A DNA stretch of 64,000 nt from JAGTVG01 sp965365275. Its GTDB lineage: Bacteria > Bacteroidota > Bacteroidia > Cytophagales > Cyclobacteriaceae. Below are positions 9,402 to 17,508 of the stretch, piece by piece; position 1 is the first letter of the stretch, and every line of letters starts with the position of its first letter. The translations under genes and the position numbers were made by a program. The notes beneath the pieces are model-generated. The model was given only the letters and a program-made list of their open reading frames with translations. It did not search any database and was not told the origin of the DNA. Location of the stretch: assembly GCA_965365275.1 (NCBI GenBank), contig CBDUBA010000012.1:1-64000 (forward strand). Direction: 5' to 3'.

Positions 9402-10550
9402 CTAATATTCTTTCCTGATAGCAATCGCAAAAGCATCCCAGTGTTCTTTTGTCATTCTTCTGGGGGTAAAAAGACATACTCCTGCAGCACCGTTTTCCAT
9501 AGACTCACGTATCGCATCTTCAATTTCCTCGGGAATCAAGCCATGATTCTCAGGATCAGGTTCATCTGTTTTCATTTCAGGTCTTGGGCAGATAAATAAT
9601 CCGCTATATAGAGGTTTACCGTTATTAAGGGATGATACACCTTCATTACATACTTCACCGATCCATTTTGTCCCTTTCAGGTAGAAATCATTGTAGTTCA
9701 TAGGATAAAATGCATCCAGGTTCCATTTATCCCATTCCTGGCGTACAATCTTTTTAGCAATGGAATTTGGACCCGGAAAAACCGCTGCGTTGATTTCCTT
9801 TCCTTTACTGTGAACCAATTCAGACAGACGATTTACTATGCTGGTGATTAAGTCATAGCGATATTGTTTCCATTCCTCTACCTGTGAGGGATCATCAATT
9901 GTTTTAATATCAATCCCTGATTTTTCTTTAAATCCATTAACACAAAGGTCGCAGTAGCAATAGTCATATTCAGGATACTCCCGATCCATGACAAGACCAT
10001 ATTTTTCCCATAATCCTTCGGCAAGAATTACATCCGGAAATCGTATATAGTCGAGATGGATGCCATCAACAACGGGAAGGTCAGCAATCCCTCCGTACAG
10101 ATTAGCCAGAAAATCATATACCTCCGGTTGGTTCGGACATAGAAATTTATAATAATCTACATAGGCCGGGTTATCGAAAGCGGATTCACCTTTCCCGTTG
10201 ACTGCATACCATTCAGCTTTTAAATTTTCAGTGTTGCGTTGGAGCATGGTTGGTATCCATGTATGAAATTCCAGTCCTGCTTCTTTGGCGATGCCTCCGA
10301 CACGCTTGTAGGTCTCCGGATCATGGCCTCCGTTGTACATCAGGCCAATAATGCCTTTTTGTTTAAGATCAATGAAATATTCCTTTATTTCCTGGTCTGT
10401 ATCTGACCTCGGACCACTCAGCCAGGCATATACCGGAACTTTAATATCGGATAGCTGATCATCAGAGTTAAGCTCCTGTTTATCAGATTGGGGCGCTTTG
10501 CAGCTTAGTATAATTATTAGAGATAAAACGAGTATAGTGATCTTTTTCAT
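9402..10550 (-). CDS. GHL10-like glycoside hydrolase lipoprotein
   Basis: 382 residues with an N-terminal lipoprotein signal (SLIIILSC, Cys17). The body is a TIM barrel of the glycosyl-hydrolase-like GHL10/DUF187 type. It shows PVYAWLSGP at the first strand, a helix with FHTWIPTML, and the hallmark VDGIHLDYIRFP (about residues 162-173), whose Asp is in the catalytic-like position of the family. A cysteine cluster YCYCDLC follows, which may bind a metal or form disulfides. The C-terminal strand GAAGVCLFTPRR is also typical. Probable role is hydrolysis of a complex glycan on the periplasmic side; the activity is inferred from fold. It lies 103 bases downstream of another minus-strand lipoprotein. 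Confidence 0.78.
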   Translation of the reverse strand: MKKITILVLSLIIILSCKAPQSDKQELNSDDQLSDIKVPVYAWLSGPRSDTDQEIKEYFIDLKQKGIIGLMYNGGHDPETYKRVGGIAKEAGLEFHTWIPTMLQRNTENLKAEWYAVNGKGESAFDNPAYVDYYKFLCPNQPEVYDFLANLYGGIADLPVVDGIHLDYIRFPDVILAEGLWEKYGLVMDREYPEYDYCYCDLCVNGFKEKSGIDIKTIDDPSQVEEWKQYRYDLITSIVNRLSELVHSKGKEINAAVFPGPNSIAKKIVRQEWDKWNLDAFYPMNYNDFYLKGTKWIGEVCNEGVSSLNNGKPLYSGLFICPRPEMKTDEPDPENHGLIPEEIEDAIRESMENGAAGVCLFTPRRMTKEHWDAFAIAIRKEY

Positions 10551-10653
10551 TTTAGTTGGATTTCAATTTGTTACATATTTTAAAAAATGAATACAATATT
10601 ACTAAATCATAATGAAGTCATAATCATTTGTGCATAATAATACTACTTTAAAA

Positions 10654-11661
10654 TTAAGGATACTTTTCCAGATCAAAAATATACAGACCACAACCCGCAC
10701 CAGCTGCAGAACCTGATACTGACGCCTGAAACACTATCTTTTTTCCATCATCCCTAACGACAGGATTCGATGATCTGAATCCTTCGATTTCGCTGAAATA
10801 AGTTAATCTTTCATATACCGGTTTTTCAGCATCGAGCCTGAGTTTGTAAACATCAATATAAGCGGTCCCTTGAGGGTTATGCTTATCGCATTCAATCAAA
10901 GTGTGAACGCCATCCGGGAATATTCCTTCAGGTTCATCATATTGTTCCGGAGCACTTGTATAATTAATGATTTCTCCTGTCAATAAATTATATCCCATTA
11001 CTTCACTACTGAATACTCCTTTTGAGGTCTTGCCATATTGAGACCAAATCAATTCGTTTTCCTCTGGTGGCCTGAAATTCTGAGGTTCGAGGATATCTTC
11101 ATATTTTATTCCATCCACAACAATATTCCGGTTGTCTATGATGAGTTTTTTATTAGTGATTCCTGGTATACCTTTCTCAGAATACGCTATTTCACCAGTG
11201 TAAATAGTTTTATGATCCGGTGACCAGGCAATCTTCATGGACTTCCTGGATATCGCCGGACCTTCATTAATTTGCTCATCCGGGATATTTATGGGAGGAC
11301 CTGTCAGATCTTTATCCATAACTTGCATGTAAAGTGTATATCGTTCAGGGCCGCATGTAAATAAGAGATCACCATTCGACAGGCACAAGACCCTGTAATA
11401 GCCATGTCCTTCCGGCCGGTAGAATGGTTTTGTTATTTTAACCGGATTTTTGGAATGTATATCCACCATCCATACATCTCCACCGGCACTATCCACAAAA
11501 AATACCTTTTCACCATCCAGAGACCATTCGGCTCTTTGCCCGAAACTGGTTAATGGTTCAATGTGGAGGGGAAGTTTGTCTTTGGGGAAACTACCTTCAG
11601 TAGATCTATAATCACAAGAAAGGATAATTAGGGTGAAAATGCTTAAAAAATATACTTTCAT
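10654..11661 (-). CDS. TolB/PD40-like beta-propeller lipoprotein
   Basis: 335 residues. Signal and lipobox (FTLIILSC, Cys16) precede a run of PD40/WD40-like blades with the S-x-D-G-x-x-(I/V)-x-(F/Y) strand pattern (EWSLDGEKVFFVDS; KIAWSPDHKTIYTGE; VRDDGKKIVFQASV). This type of propeller occurs in TolB, in peptidase family S9 and in oligogalacturonate lyases. No peptidase or lyase domain is present here, so it is likely a binding protein or a lyase-like propeller of unknown chemistry. It precedes the GHL10-like gene on the same strand and may be co-transcribed with it. Confidence 0.7.
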   Translation of the reverse strand: MKVYFLSIFTLIILSCDYRSTEGSFPKDKLPLHIEPLTSFGQRAEWSLDGEKVFFVDSAGGDVWMVDIHSKNPVKITKPFYRPEGHGYYRVLCLSNGDLLFTCGPERYTLYMQVMDKDLTGPPINIPDEQINEGPAISRKSMKIAWSPDHKTIYTGEIAYSEKGIPGITNKKLIIDNRNIVVDGIKYEDILEPQNFRPPEENELIWSQYGKTSKGVFSSEVMGYNLLTGEIINYTSAPEQYDEPEGIFPDGVHTLIECDKHNPQGTAYIDVYKLRLDAEKPVYERLTYFSEIEGFRSSNPVVRDDGKKIVFQASVSGSAAGAGCGLYIFDLEKYP

Positions 11662-12011
11662 GAAAATAATATTTATAAAAAAAGATAAATAATTATGTTA
11701 TCACTATTTTATTGCTTTGAAAAACCATCTATTAGCGTTTCATAAAAGCAGGATTATTTGGAAAATATCATTCAGGAAATAAAAATAATGAATTATAATC
11801 CAATTTACTTTTTTAGAGACCATATTGAAATGTATTTATATTATATAATAGATATTAAAACGAATTTCTTTGCCATGATAATAGCTTGGATAATTAGAAT
11901 TGAAATTTTATCTTTTGAGAAGCAATAGTAATGTTTATAACCTCAATAGTTGAATCAAAAGTATTGGATGAAATCATAATTTAGCTTAATTATAAAAGAA
12001 AGGATTATCAA
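11662..12011. other. Divergent intergenic region, 350 bases
   Basis: Very AT-rich spacer between a minus-strand lipoprotein and a plus-strand SDR gene. TAATTTAG at about 11980 differs by one base from the Bacteroidota -7 box, but no matching -33 element is at the right spacing. I see no RNA gene, repeat or credible small open frame. Confidence 0.5.
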
Positions 12012-12701
12012 ATGTCAAAAATAGCATTCATAACAGGTGCCACTGGAAATTTAGGCAAAGCAGTTACCCGAAAAATGATTGATTCAGGATTTACAGTCAT
12101 TGGAACCACTGAGCCCGGAAAAGATGTGTCCTCCGAGGATGAACAAGTGACATATAGAGTGGTGGATCTTACAGATCCTGAGGCGACTGATACACTGATT
12201 CAGGAAGTTGTTTCACGTTATGGTAAGATTGATGCAGTCATCTGCCTTGTAGGTGGATTTGATATGGCTACCATATCAGAGTCTTCTCAGAATGCTTTGC
12301 AGAAAATGATCAACCTGAATTTTTTTACTGCATTTAACGTTGTTCAGCCAGTTCTCAGAATTTTATCTGATGGGGAAAAAAGAAAAAGCATTGTACTGGT
12401 AGGTGCTAAACCGGTTTTTGAACCAAAAATTGCCAAAACGGTTTTCCCTTATGCATTATCCAAATCAATGGTGATCAAGATGGCAGAAGTAATCAATGCC
12501 GGTTCACATCTGAATAATACAACTGCAACAGTTATTGTCCCCAGCATAATCGATACACCTCCCAACCGGGAAGCCATGTCGGATGCTGATTTCTCGGATT
12601 GGGTGTCCCCAGAAAGCATAGCTGATAAAATTGCATTCATCTGTGGGGAAGGAGGGAAGGACCTTAGGGAAACCGTATTAAAGATCTATGGAAATTCCTG
12701 A
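12012..12701 (+). CDS. Short-chain dehydrogenase/reductase family protein
   Basis: 229 residues, cytoplasmic. The cofactor motif TGATGNLG is at 8-15, CLVGGF is in place of the usual NAG strand, and the catalytic pair YALSK gives Tyr147 and Lys151. The position normally held by the catalytic serine, 10-14 residues before the tyrosine, reads VLVGAKPVFEPK and has no serine. Either the chemistry is like that of dihydropteridine-reductase-type SDRs that work without it, or activity is reduced. It lies between carbohydrate genes but is transcribed alone. Substrate unknown. Confidence 0.85.
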   Translation: MSKIAFITGATGNLGKAVTRKMIDSGFTVIGTTEPGKDVSSEDEQVTYRVVDLTDPEATDTLIQEVVSRYGKIDAVICLVGGFDMATISESSQNALQKMINLNFFTAFNVVQPVLRILSDGEKRKSIVLVGAKPVFEPKIAKTVFPYALSKSMVIKMAEVINAGSHLNNTTATVIVPSIIDTPPNREAMSDADFSDWVSPESIADKIAFICGEGGKDLRETVLKIYGNS

Positions 12702-12750
12702 ATTTACCTTTAAAAATTCGTTGAATATATCAGATTCCCTGAAATGAGTA

Positions 12751-12776
12751 TAAAAAAAATCCCGCCTAAGCGGGAT
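12751..12776 (-). terminator. Terminator of the oxidoreductase/isomerase operon
   Basis: ATCCCGC (12759-12765) and GCGGGAT (12770-12776) with a CTAA loop. Read on the minus strand the hairpin is followed by eight consecutive T residues. It lies 27 bases past the stop of the TIM-barrel gene. Confidence 0.92.
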
Positions 12777-12802
12777 CTAAAACTTGTTATATAGCCATGC
12801 AT

Positions 12803-13672
12803 TTAATTAAAGCCTATTTTCTTAAGTCCATCGTGACTGATTTTTATGGCTTCGACAGGTTTCATCCCATCAAAGGTCCGGTCCTGTTCTACAATATAGT
12901 ATTTCATACCCGCAAGGTCTTTTTTACTAAGAATTCGTTCAAAATCAATTGATCCGGTTCCGACAGGCGCAAATCTGCCCTGGTCATCCATGTCTTTCAC
13001 ATGCCAGATCTTAAATCGACCGGGGTATTTTTCAAAATACGCGACTGGATCAGCGCCGGCTTTAATTACCCAATACAGATCCATCTGAAAATTGACATGT
13101 TCAGGGTTCAGGTTCTCCAACATATAATCCATGGGGACAATCCCTCCATCGATTTCTTCATATTCAAAATTATGGTTGTGATAAAGAAATTCCAGACCTG
13201 CGTTTTTACATTTTTGCCCCAACGTATTCAATACCATGATCATTGAATCCAGGTCTCCTATCAATACGAGGCCCCCGGCTTCCCGGTCAAATTTAAAAAA
13301 ACCTCTTGGTGGTATTGGAGCTACAAAATACTTAAATCCTGCTGCCTTTACATCGGCTATTAGTTGATCTGCATTTTCAGGAGTTGCCATCCCCATATGG
13401 ATGCTTAAAGGAACCAATCCCAGATCATCCAATTGATTTTTAAACTCATCAGGGGTCATGCCATAAAATTTACCATCCCTGTAATCTGTAGCTTCTATAT
13501 ATTTATAGCCCACTTCTGCTACTTTTTTTAGTGTCTCCTGTGGGTTCTCTTTCATTTCCTCCCGCACAGTATAAAGTGTTGCCCCACCAAAACGATCCTG
13601 TGAAATTCCATATTGGCTTTTAGCCATAAAGGTGACAACCATGATTAATGTCAAATAAAAAAACCTTTTCAT
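12803..13672 (-). CDS. Exported sugar phosphate isomerase/epimerase-like TIM barrel
   Basis: 289 residues with a Sec signal peptide (about residues 1-20), so it acts outside the cytoplasm, unlike the true sugar-phosphate enzymes of this fold. The AP-endonuclease-2/xylose-isomerase-like barrel is clear. Visible metal-ligand segments are YIEATDY, LYHNHNFEYE, FQMDLYWVIKAG, WHVKDMD and YIVEQDRT. It lies 30 bases downstream of the Tat-exported oxidoreductase and shares its transcript. Family knowledge: some exported members act as lyases, isomerases or hydrolases on keto-glycosides formed by partner Gfo/Idh/MocA enzymes. Assigning that role here is inference from the pairing. The operon ends at the hairpin 12751-12776. 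Confidence 0.87.
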   Translation of the reverse strand: MKRFFYLTLIMVVTFMAKSQYGISQDRFGGATLYTVREEMKENPQETLKKVAEVGYKYIEATDYRDGKFYGMTPDEFKNQLDDLGLVPLSIHMGMATPENADQLIADVKAAGFKYFVAPIPPRGFFKFDREAGGLVLIGDLDSMIMVLNTLGQKCKNAGLEFLYHNHNFEYEEIDGGIVPMDYMLENLNPEHVNFQMDLYWVIKAGADPVAYFEKYPGRFKIWHVKDMDDQGRFAPVGTGSIDFERILSKKDLAGMKYYIVEQDRTFDGMKPVEAIKISHDGLKKIGFN

Positions 13673-13702
13673 AATACAATATTTAGATTAATGTAAACAA
13701 AA

Positions 13703-15190
13703 TTAGAGCTTCCAGCCTTCCCGATACTCATAATGGAAGTATGCGTTGGCTTCCTCACAATTGGTAATTTTCATATTTTCAGCATCGTATTCCAGCGTCC
13801 TGTTAACTTGCTGCGCAGCTACTGCAATATTTGTCAGCAACATGATTTCTGTCAGTTTCGATGCAATTTCAAAATCATTAGCCGCTTTACGCCCTTCCTT
13901 AATGGCCTCTATAAAATCAACGTACACACTACTGGGACGATTGAGCCATTTTTCAGGAGGCGTGAAATCAGGATCTTCCGGGATTAATTCCGGCATTGCT
14001 CCATGGGTACCATGCATGATCATTCCTTTATCACCAATATATAATGCCTCTCTCAGAGAGCGGTCAGCTTCCAGTTCAGCTGGCCGGAATGGCTTGATGC
14101 CTCCATCAGTCCAGGTTACCTTTACAGGTGGTTTATCTCCTCTTGCCGGAAACTCATACATTACATTTTCTGATTGAGGAAGGTAATCCTCGGTGTATGG
14201 AGAGGTGGTGGCCTGGATTTTGGTTGGCATACCCAGTTCCAGAGCCCAGATGGGTGCATCGAAAGTATGTGCACCCATGTCGCCCATGGCGCCAGTTCCA
14301 TAATCCCAGAGTCCGCGCCATGCAAAATGAGTGGTTTCGGGATTATAGGGTTTCTCAGGTGCAGGTCCCAGCCAGAGGTCATAATTCAGGTTTTTTGGAA
14401 CTTCAACACCCGAAGGCCGTGTAAGAGGCCCCTGCGCCCATACCGGACGATTAGACCACATATGTACTTCCGTTACGTTGCCAATTGCCCCTGACTGGAT
14501 CAATTCTACAGTGGCCATGGTTCCTTCAATATTGTGTCCCTGGTTTCCCATCTGGGTTACTAATCCGGTCTTTTTAGCCAATTCTTTCAGGAATCTGACT
14601 TCATGTATGGTTTTCGCCATTGGTTTCTCGACAAATACATGCTTCCCGGCATTTAATGCATAGGCAGCAATTACGGCATGGAGATGATCAGGAGTACCGA
14701 TGACCACGGCATCAAGTTCCTTCTCCTTATCTATCATTTTTCTGAAATCATCATATACCTTTGCCTTGGGATAACCTGCAAAAACATGGCCGGCGTATTC
14801 GGAATCCACATCACATAATGCATAAATATTGGCATGTTTAAATGTTTCCGGGCCTCCGGCTTCACCCATCTGATTGGCATTATCGCTGGCCCTTCTTGTC
14901 GGCCTGGGTGGTCTTATACCCGGATACCTGTACCACTTGAGCCCGGGCAGTCCCATGCCGCGTTTGATAGGGACATCCGGAGTTGCTATGTTCTGAATAT
15001 CGCTGCCACCCTGGTTTCCCAATCCGATCCCTGCCACGTTCACCATATCACTTGGGGCAGTGTATCCAACGCCACCAAGAACATTTCTCGGGATAATGGT
15101 ATACACAGCTGCAACAGTAGCAGAATTACTAATAAAGTTTCTCCTGGAGATTCCTTTAGAAGGTGTCTTCCTTGTTTTTTTAGAATCCAT
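13703..15190 (-). CDS. Tat-exported Gfo/Idh/MocA family oxidoreductase (495 aa)
   Basis: The twin-arginine signal SRRNFISNSATVAA (Arg16, Arg17) marks export in folded form. The Rossmann motif GIGLGNQGG (about 54-62) is separated from its next strand (NIYALCDVD) by an unusually long insert, about residues 68-118, rich in proline, arginine and glycine. The EKP motif is at 188-190 (VEKPMAKT), and MGDMGAHTFD supplies the usual substrate-side acid and histidine. The length of 495 is typical of the secreted Bacteroidota subgroup. It is the first gene of a two-gene operon with the exported isomerase-like barrel and is divergent from a Nudix-type regulator. The predicted role is oxidation of a sugar or glycoside in the periplasm. 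Confidence 0.9.
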   Translation of the reverse strand: MDSKKTRKTPSKGISRRNFISNSATVAAVYTIIPRNVLGGVGYTAPSDMVNVAGIGLGNQGGSDIQNIATPDVPIKRGMGLPGLKWYRYPGIRPPRPTRRASDNANQMGEAGGPETFKHANIYALCDVDSEYAGHVFAGYPKAKVYDDFRKMIDKEKELDAVVIGTPDHLHAVIAAYALNAGKHVFVEKPMAKTIHEVRFLKELAKKTGLVTQMGNQGHNIEGTMATVELIQSGAIGNVTEVHMWSNRPVWAQGPLTRPSGVEVPKNLNYDLWLGPAPEKPYNPETTHFAWRGLWDYGTGAMGDMGAHTFDAPIWALELGMPTKIQATTSPYTEDYLPQSENVMYEFPARGDKPPVKVTWTDGGIKPFRPAELEADRSLREALYIGDKGMIMHGTHGAMPELIPEDPDFTPPEKWLNRPSSVYVDFIEAIKEGRKAANDFEIASKLTEIMLLTNIAVAAQQVNRTLEYDAENMKITNCEEANAYFHYEYREGWKL

Positions 15191-15324
15191 AAGATTTGAA
15201 TTTTATTTCTTTAATAGGCACTATTTTCGAAATCAGTTGGGCATGAGATTATATATTGCATACTGCTTTAAAAGTTAATCTCCAGGTAAATTTTGCTTAA
15301 AAAAATAAATATCCCAAATTTAAT

Positions 15325-15341
15325 TGAGTATTTTTTACTCA
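15325..15341. promoter_or_regulatory. Perfect 6-5-6 palindrome before the Nudix-type regulator
   Basis: TGAGTA (15325-15330), five T residues, TACTCA (15336-15341). It lies 24 bases before the preferred start of the regulator gene and about 135 bases from the divergent oxidoreductase start. A site this symmetric in a divergent regulator/enzyme spacer is a good operator candidate, probably also autoregulatory. Confidence 0.45.
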
Positions 15342-15364
15342 TATACTATATTTATATCAATATT

Positions 15365-16150
15365 ATGGTAGAATTTATGGAGAATTCGAATGAAGAAAAT
15401 CTAGATCTAGTACAGGATGCGATTCTGAGATCGGTTCCTCAGTTATCGATCAATACGGTAATATTCAGATTTCATGATCAACAATTGCAATTTGCAGCAG
15501 TAAAATTGATCAATGGAAATTTATGGTATATTCCGGGTGGGTATGTCTATCAGGATGAAAGTATTGACGAGGCCGCCAAACGGAATCTATATGAGCAAAC
15601 GTTGATAGATAATCTGATTTTATATCAATTTGGATCTTTTGGTTCGAGCGAACGCAAAATGAAAACAGATATTGATGAAATACAACAATTGGGGCTTTCT
15701 CAGGAATATCTGGATTGGATAGGGCAGAGGTTTGTAACAATAGCCTATTACAGCGTTATTGCCGACCCTGATGCTAAAATCAAGGAAGGTTCCATGTATA
15801 GCAGTGGCAAATGGTTGAATATTGATAATAAATATAAATTTGCCATGGATCATGGCGAAATTGTAGCCGAAGCCCGAAAAGCCCTGGCCAGGGATCTGCT
15901 TAGCCGTCCAATTTTGTCGAGCTTTTTACCTGCTGAATTTACCATTCCAGAACTACAGAAGCTTTATGAAGCCATATTGGGAAGACCCGTGGATCGTGGA
16001 AATTTCCGCAAACGCATATTAAAACTGGATATAATTGCAAAGACTGGAGAAGTAAAAGGAAATACAGGTCAACGTCCGCCGGAATTATACCGGTTGAATA
16101 AAACAAATTATCTGAATTCCCTGACGGAGGATGTAAAGCTCGGGTTTTAA
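15365..16150 (+). CDS. Nudix-domain transcriptional regulator, NrtR/AraR-like
   Basis: The frame is open from 15293, but the upstream residues are an unlikely hydrophobic stretch. ATG 15365 (MVEFMENSNEEN) or 15377 fits the family better. Residues about 20-160 form a Nudix fold with WYIPGGYVYQDESIDEAA. The Nudix box reads RNLYEQ where an active enzyme has REUXEE, so two catalytic acids are replaced. A C-terminal winged-helix-like domain follows (FTIPELQKLYEAILG, then DRGNFRKRILKL). The combination of dead Nudix and winged helix defines the NrtR group, whose Bacteroides member AraR senses arabinose. It is divergent from the exported oxidoreductase operon, its probable target. The effector is probably a sugar or sugar derivative. 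Confidence 0.85.
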   Translation: MVEFMENSNEENLDLVQDAILRSVPQLSINTVIFRFHDQQLQFAAVKLINGNLWYIPGGYVYQDESIDEAAKRNLYEQTLIDNLILYQFGSFGSSERKMKTDIDEIQQLGLSQEYLDWIGQRFVTIAYYSVIADPDAKIKEGSMYSSGKWLNIDNKYKFAMDHGEIVAEARKALARDLLSRPILSSFLPAEFTIPELQKLYEAILGRPVDRGNFRKRILKLDIIAKTGEVKGNTGQRPPELYRLNKTNYLNSLTEDVKLGF

Positions 16151-16301
16151 AAATTATTCAGAGAGATTACAACTTTGGACAATTGGAAAGTAATCTATAG
16201 ATGGAGAATACCTTTTCCATGCGGTGGCTTAAATAGTGTCCGATTGCTGGCTATAGTTTCTTTTTAATTACTAATTTTAGTGATTAAAATAGAAAGACGC
16301 A

Positions 16302-17402
16302 ATGCAGAATAATACCATTAAAAATTCATTGCTGTTAAAAATTACAGCTGTTTTGGTAAGCTCAACAATTGCCATCGCCATCATGATTATCGGAAAATCG
16401 TTTTTAATACCACTTGCCTGGAGTCTGGTGATAGCGCTTGCCTCTTTCCAGATCTTAACCAGGATCGAAAGAAAATATCATATAAAACGATTGATATCAT
16501 CACTGGTATTTGTTGGATTGGTTTTTCTATTCATCATCATTTTATTTTACTTTTTTTCGCGTGAGATTGCCTCTATCATCAAAGGAATTCCATCCTTAAG
16601 TGAAAAGCTGATCCTGACAACTCAAAATATCATCCATATCTTTGAAGGATATGGCATTAACATCCCAATGATCGATCAATCTCAAATACACAGTTGGATT
16701 GCCGGCCATTCTGACGTTATTATCAAAGCACTGGCATCATTTGGTAAAAGTATAGGCAATATTTTTCTTGTGGGAGTCTATCTGTTTTTCATTTTATACT
16801 ACAGGGATAATTACCTCTATTTTATGAGGCTTCGGGAAAAGACAGATGATGGATTTGCTTTTGCAAAAAAAAGAAGTAAGGAAGTAATTGGCATTATCAA
16901 TAACTTCCTGTATGGTCTTTTTGTCACTACACTAATATTGGCCGTAATGTTGTATATTATCTTTCTGCTGATCGGCTTACAATATGCTTTGTTCTTCGCA
17001 TTTTTTGTGGCCCTGCTTACACTTATACCATACCTTGGAGGTCCCCTGGGAATGGCGATTGTTTTTATATTCGCCTCCATTTCCAATGATGGATTAATGG
17101 TGCCATTATTGGCATTGGCGGGGATAATTATCTCCAATGCCATAAAAAGCAATGTTGTAAAGCCTGTTGTTATCGGTAATAAAATCAACCTGAATGCATT
17201 TATGATATTTTTAGCTGTGATAACCGGTGGGATGATATGGGGTGTCTCAGGCATGATTTTATTTATGCCTTTTGCGGGAATAGCCAAAGTATTATTGGAG
17301 TACAATGAAGGTACGAGGCCTTTGGTAGCACTTTTCACCATCCTGCCAAAGGATGCATTAAAGCAACCGGAACATTCAAAAACGGATAAGAATACAGAAT
17401 AA
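16302..17402 (+). CDS. AI-2E family (PerM/YdiK-type) inner-membrane transporter
   Basis: 366 residues with about eight membrane helices. A paired set is at the N terminus (about 12-45 and 62-86), a soluble linker of about 70 residues follows, and then five or six helices run to residue 350. The conserved family stretch FALLTLIPYLGGPLG occurs here in the form ALLTLIPYLGGPLGM at about 241-255. The charged C-terminal tail (PEHSKTDKNTE) is cytoplasmic. Family members include putative autoinducer-2 exporters and Na+/H+ antiporters, so substrate cannot be called from sequence. The gene is single, convergent with cardiolipin synthase. Confidence 0.88.
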   Translation: MQNNTIKNSLLLKITAVLVSSTIAIAIMIIGKSFLIPLAWSLVIALASFQILTRIERKYHIKRLISSLVFVGLVFLFIIILFYFFSREIASIIKGIPSLSEKLILTTQNIIHIFEGYGINIPMIDQSQIHSWIAGHSDVIIKALASFGKSIGNIFLVGVYLFFILYYRDNYLYFMRLREKTDDGFAFAKKRSKEVIGIINNFLYGLFVTTLILAVMLYIIFLLIGLQYALFFAFFVALLTLIPYLGGPLGMAIVFIFASISNDGLMVPLLALAGIIISNAIKSNVVKPVVIGNKINLNAFMIFLAVITGGMIWGVSGMILFMPFAGIAKVLLEYNEGTRPLVALFTILPKDALKQPEHSKTDKNTE

Positions 17403-17508
17403 TACCCATCATTTCTCTATTTTGAACAAGAACGGATGAAATAAGCGATCTTAAAAAGACCAATCCGCTTTGGATTTATTCTCTATCACTTGTCCATATT
17501 TGTTCAGA

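Noticed and set aside
10590..10598. TAATATTG near the GHL10-like gene as promoter box
   Set aside because: One mismatch to the consensus and no -33 element; in AT-rich DNA this is expected by chance.
14128..14494. Two overlapping plus-strand frames opposite the 495-residue oxidoreductase
   Set aside because: Shadow frames; the minus-strand protein has clear family motifs throughout this stretch.
16817..17341. Long open frame on the minus strand opposite the AI-2E transporter
   Set aside because: Antisense shadow of a hydrophobic gene; residue composition is the mirror of the real frame, and it lacks family resemblance.
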